Assembly (NCBI GenBank): GCA_016871475.1
Contig: VHDG01000118.1
Span: 1 to 8,807, forward strand
Direction: 5' to 3'
Length of the DNA stretch: 8,807 nt
From: Verrucomicrobiota bacterium
Lineage (GTDB): Bacteria > Verrucomicrobiota > Verrucomicrobiia > Limisphaerales > UBA11320
The notes under the pieces are model-generated. The model was not told the origin of the DNA, did not search any database, and worked only from the letters and a program-made list of their open reading frames with translations. A program made the translations under genes and the position numbers. Numbering within the stretch: the stretch's first letter is position 1; each line of letters starts with the position of its first letter. This document shows positions 6,257-8,807 of this stretch, piece after piece.

Positions 6257-7351
6257 ATGGACAAATCCCGGTCTCGACGTCATTTCATTCAAGACTCCGC
6301 ACTGGCATTGACCGCTGCTGCTGCCGCTCTGAACGCTTCAACCTCGCGCTCCGCAGCCGCCGATCCCACCCGTGCCCGGCTCAAACTGGGCTACGATAAT
6401 TTCGCGGTGCGGGCCATGAAGTGGAAGGCGGAGGCTTTGATCGACTATGCCGAACAGCTGCAGGTTGACTCCCTGTTCATCACTGACCTCGATGCCTTTG
6501 TCAGCCGTGAGACCGCGGCCCTTCAGGAGCTTCGACGCAAGGCGACGGACAAGGGAATCGACATCCAGCTCGGCACATGGAGCATCTGTCCGACGTCCAA
6601 GACTTTCCGGAACAACAACGGCACGGCAGAGGAACATCTTGCGCTGGGGCTTCGGATGGCCCGCGATCTCGGGTCCCCCGTGCTGAGGGTGATCCTGGGT
6701 TCAGGGGAGGACCGTAAGACTCCTGGTGGGATCGAGGCGCGGATGGCCGACACGGTGAAGGTCTGCCAGGCGATGAAGAGCCGCGCGACGGATTATGGGG
6801 TGAAGATCGCCGTGGAGAATCATGCGGGCGATATGCATTCGCGCGAGCTTGTGACCCTGGTTGAAGCTGCTGGAAAAGATTTCGTGGGCGTGAACATCGA
6901 TCCTGGAAACGCATGTTGGACGTTGGAAGACCCGCTGGAGAACCTGGAGAATCTGGGGCCCTACACGCTGACGAGCAGCATGCGCGACTCGATGGTCTGG
7001 GAGTATCCCGATGGTGCCAAGGTCCAGTGGACTGCCATGGGGGAAGGCGTCGTGGACTTCAAGACCTACTTCAAGCGCTTCGCCGAGCTTTGTCCCAAGG
7101 CCCCTGTTCACATAGAGACAATCTCCGGTTTTGCCCGTGAGTTTCCGTATCTGAAGCCATCCATGTGGCAGGGTTTTTCCGGGATGCGGGCAGCCGACTT
7201 TTCGAGGTTTGTGGCGCTGGCGAAGCGGGGACGTCCGATCGAGCCCAACCGGTCCCCCAACGAGCAGGCGGAGCAGAGCTACCAGAAAGGGGAGATTGAG
7301 CGGAGCATTCGCTATTGCAAGACGGTGTTGGGCCTGGGTTTGAAAACCTGA
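6257..7351 (+). CDS. Tat-exported xylose isomerase-like TIM-barrel protein (sugar isomerase/epimerase family)
   Basis: Protein of 364 residues. The N-terminus 'SRSRRHFIQDSALALTAAAAAL' (4-25) is a twin-arginine signal (Arg7-Arg8, then His-Phe-Ile), with likely cleavage around 'SAAA' at 32-35, so the folded enzyme should be in the periplasm. The rest is an AP-endonuclease-2/xylose isomerase-like TIM barrel. Likely divalent-metal ligands are Glu187 in 'VENHAGD', Asp215 in 'NIDPGN' and Glu287 in 'HIETISG'. 'MGEGVVDFKTYFKRF' (261-275) is the usual late-barrel GEG segment. The common 'HvKD' strand appears here as 'SMRDS' (241-245), so one typical His ligand is replaced, although His189 is nearby. 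Family members isomerise or epimerise sugars or polyols; the substrate cannot be read from the sequence. No ribosome binding site is visible. It lies 61 bases after the small membrane protein gene and 47 before dedA, with no obvious functional tie to either. Confidence 0.88.
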   Translation: MDKSRSRRHFIQDSALALTAAAAALNASTSRSAAADPTRARLKLGYDNFAVRAMKWKAEALIDYAEQLQVDSLFITDLDAFVSRETAALQELRRKATDKGIDIQLGTWSICPTSKTFRNNNGTAEEHLALGLRMARDLGSPVLRVILGSGEDRKTPGGIEARMADTVKVCQAMKSRATDYGVKIAVENHAGDMHSRELVTLVEAAGKDFVGVNIDPGNACWTLEDPLENLENLGPYTLTSSMRDSMVWEYPDGAKVQWTAMGEGVVDFKTYFKRFAELCPKAPVHIETISGFAREFPYLKPSMWQGFSGMRAADFSRFVALAKRGRPIEPNRSPNEQAEQSYQKGEIERSIRYCKTVLGLGLKT

Positions 7352-7398
7352 CTTTTACAGCGCTCCCTCGCCTTCTCACGACGTTTTCTAAAGACACC

Positions 7399-8064
7399 AT
7401 GGAATGGATCCGAGAGTTTATTGATTTGGTTTTGCATGTGGACAAGCACCTGGACGGACTGATCCTTCAGTTTGGTCCCTGGTTCTATGTTCTCATCTTT
7501 CTGGTCGTGTTTTGTGAAACCGGGTTGGTGATCACGCCCTTTCTGCCGGGGGATTCACTTCTGTTTGCCCTCGGTGCCTTCGCGGCTCGCGACAGTCTCA
7601 GCCTTTCGATCCTGCTGGTGATGTTGCCGATCGCGGCCATCCTGGGCGACATGGTGAACTACTGGTGCGGGGCCTGGTTGGGGCCCAAGATTTTCCGGGG
7701 TGAGAGCGTCAGGTTTCTCAACAAGAAGCACCTTGAGCGAACGCACGCGTTTTATGAAAAGCACGGTGCCAAGACCATTGTGTTGGCCAGATTCATACCG
7801 ATTGTTCGAACATTCGCGCCTTTCGTCGCGGGCATGGGGCGAATGAGTTATCGGACCTTCACCACCTACAATATCCTGGGCGCTTTGCTTTGGGTCGGGA
7901 TCTTTGTTCCTGCCGGCTACTTCTTCGCGAATCATCCCTTGGTCCAGAAGAACTTCAGCCTGGTGATGCTGGCCATCATCGTTCTGTCCATTCTTCCAGC
8001 GGTCATCGAGATCCTGAGGGAATGGGCCAAGTCCAGGAAAGCGGCTCAACGGCCCTCAAACTGA
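7399..8064 (+). CDS. DedA-family inner-membrane protein (YqjA/YghB-like)
   Basis: Polytopic membrane protein of 221 residues, close to the roughly 220 of E. coli YqjA. DedA proteins act in envelope homeostasis and proton-motive-force maintenance, and members have been linked to lipid carrier flipping. The landmark 'FCETGLVITPFLPGDSLLF' (38-56) carries Glu40 and Asp52. The re-entrant part 'VLARFIPIVRTFAPFVAG' (128-145) carries Arg131 and Arg137. These four match the residues reported as essential in YqjA (Glu39, Asp51, Arg130, Arg136), so the protein looks active. Hydrophobic helices run at about 26-61, 69-95 and 153-205. The basic tail is 'REWAKSRKAAQR'. The start at 7399 gives the family-length N-terminus; the frame is open back to 7315, but that would overlap the preceding gene. 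It is last in the plus-strand run, followed by a likely terminator. Confidence 0.92.
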   Translation: MEWIREFIDLVLHVDKHLDGLILQFGPWFYVLIFLVVFCETGLVITPFLPGDSLLFALGAFAARDSLSLSILLVMLPIAAILGDMVNYWCGAWLGPKIFRGESVRFLNKKHLERTHAFYEKHGAKTIVLARFIPIVRTFAPFVAGMGRMSYRTFTTYNILGALLWVGIFVPAGYFFANHPLVQKNFSLVMLAIIVLSILPAVIEILREWAKSRKAAQRPSN

Positions 8065-8153
8065 ACCCGGACGCTGCCTTCGCTTTCCAGGAGCAGGAGC
8101 AAACCAACCACCATGTGTTGCTGCCGGAGGACGAAGGTTTGAAGGTCAACATG

Positions 8154-8180
8154 CCGCGCGGCTCCTCGTGCGCGGTTTTT
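8154..8180 (+). terminator. Likely intrinsic terminator after dedA
   Basis: CCGCGC (8154-8159) pairs with GCGCGG (8170-8175), and a G-T wobble can extend the stem by one pair. Five T's follow at 8176-8180. The T-tract is on the plus strand, so it would end transcription from the dedA side, about 90 bases after its stop codon. The last T coincides with the end of the convergent crcB gene. The stem is short, so efficiency is uncertain. Confidence 0.55.
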
Positions 8181-8578
8181 CATCGGAGGCTGAGAGGCGA
8201 TGTGTTTTTGGACGCCAGCCAGTATCCGAGGGATGTGGACAGGAGACAGCACACCACTGAGAGGAGGACGTTCGCGATGGCCTTGCCGAAAGCGTGATCT
8301 CTGATCAGCTCCAGCGTCTGGACGCTGAACGCGCTGAAAGTGGTGTATCCACCGCACAGTCCCACGATGAGCAGATGCCGTGTGGGGAATGTTCCATCCG
8401 GTTGGCCGGGGTTTTCCAACCATCGCGCGAGCACTCCGATCATCAAGCATCCGGTGACATTGACAGCGAGAGTTCCCCACGGGAACTGAGAGCCCCAGTG
8501 TCGGGTGGTCCACTCCGATGTCAGGAAGCGCAACAAGCTTCCCACACCTCCGCCCAGGAAGATCCACAGGTATGTCAT
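8180..8578 (-). CDS. crcB: CrcB/FluC fluoride ion channel
   Basis: Small four-helix membrane protein of 132 residues that exports fluoride. The family works as dual-topology homodimers in the inner membrane. Diagnostic motifs are all present: 'GGGVGSLLRF' (9-18) with Arg17; 'WGTLAVNVTGCLMIG' (34-48) with the pore-lining Asn40; and 'GLCGGYTTFSAFS' (73-85) with the Thr79-Thr80 turn near the central sodium site and Phe81/Phe84 of the 'Phe box'. Helices run at about 2-20, 34-54, 67-89 and 99-122. The start at 8578 matches the family N-terminus. No strong ribosome binding site and no recognisable fluoride riboswitch lie upstream. It converges on dedA with a terminator-like hairpin between them, so it is a separate unit. 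The short gap to the next minus-strand gene end (130 bases) leaves room for its own promoter, which I cannot identify. Confidence 0.95.
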   Translation of the reverse strand: MTYLWIFLGGGVGSLLRFLTSEWTTRHWGSQFPWGTLAVNVTGCLMIGVLARWLENPGQPDGTFPTRHLLIVGLCGGYTTFSAFSVQTLELIRDHAFGKAIANVLLSVVCCLLSTSLGYWLASKNTSPLSLR

Positions 8579-8708
8579 GGCGATGTTTTAGATGCAGGGT
8601 GTCCGGCGTGCAAAAACTGTTTTGGATAAACCGGGTGCGTGTCGGTTGGTCAGGTCGAGCGGGCCGGGGGTAACGTTGGGCGGACGACCTGCAGCAATCC
8701 CATGAACC

Positions 8709-8807
8709 TCAATCAGCACCCTGGGCCCATTTGCGGATCCACCTCGAGCAGGCGAACAGGAGGACTGCGGCGACACTCGATACGATGGCAACGTGCATGA
8801 AGCGGTC
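8709..8807 (-). CDS. 3' end of a membrane-protein gene, cut by the window edge
   Basis: The last 32 residues of a minus-strand frame enter from the right edge and stop at TGA (8711-8709). They read 'DRFMHVAIVSSVAAVLLF' followed by 'ACSRWIRKWAQGAD'. This is a hydrophobic helix with a basic, amphipathic tail, as at the C-terminus of many polytopic transporters such as major facilitator or POT-type proteins. Family assignment needs the missing part. It is in the same direction as crcB and ends 130 bases before it. Confidence 0.5.
   Translation of the reverse strand, partial: DRFMHVAIVSSVAAVLLFACSRWIRKWAQGAD

Noticed and set aside
7890..8297. Plus-strand frame running through the end of dedA and into crcB
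   Set aside because: Part of it (about 8065-8160) has reasonable codon use, but it overlaps two well-supported genes and shows no known domain.
8579..8708. Possible fluoride riboswitch ahead of crcB
   Set aside because: I looked on the minus strand for the conserved pseudoknot-forming segments of the crcB motif and did not find them.

Overview
The window looks like an ordinary chromosomal stretch from a moderately GC-rich Gram-negative bacterium. A Verrucomicrobiota member, perhaps Limisphaerales/Pedosphaera-like, is my best guess. This is inferred from protein style: a large secreted protein ending in a 'TSLAGPW ... FFRLR'-type C-terminal domain, degenerate type IV pilin-like proteins, and a Tat-exported TIM-barrel protein of the xylose isomerase-like group. 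There are no rRNA or tRNA genes, CRISPR arrays or insertion sequences, and no sign of recent transfer.

Layout. Positions 1-260 hold no gene I can support. A minus-strand gene (2537 to 261) encodes a 758-residue secreted protein with a propeller-like core, a DUF11-like domain and a short C-terminal domain. It is divergent from a plus-strand run of six genes: a PilV-like pseudopilin (2791-3333), a PilW-like pseudopilin (3382-3990), a PilX-like protein with a beta-helix-like region and two calcium-loop motifs (4060-5721), a small bitopic membrane protein of unknown function (5770-6195), a Tat-exported sugar isomerase/epimerase-like TIM barrel (6257-7351) and a DedA-family membrane protein (7399-8064). 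Gaps between these genes are 47-69 bases. A hairpin with a T-tract (8154-8180) probably ends the run. It meets a convergent minus-strand crcB/fluC fluoride channel gene (8578 to 8180). At the right edge is the minus-strand 3' end of a gene whose product ends in a hydrophobic helix (8807 to 8709).

How the genes fit together. The PilV-, PilW- and PilX-like genes are in the order of the minor-pilin operons of type IV pili. They plausibly make a pilus tip or a type II secretion-like pseudopilus cap. No PilY1 gene lies in the window. The PilX-like protein is far larger than a usual PilX and carries calcium-loop motifs of its own. The small bitopic protein may belong to the same machine, by position only. 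The TIM-barrel, dedA and crcB genes look like unrelated housekeeping or accessory functions. Nothing here is clearly a new system. The most interesting parts are the enlarged PilX-like protein, the small bitopic protein, and two RNA hairpins around the junction at 6175-6251.
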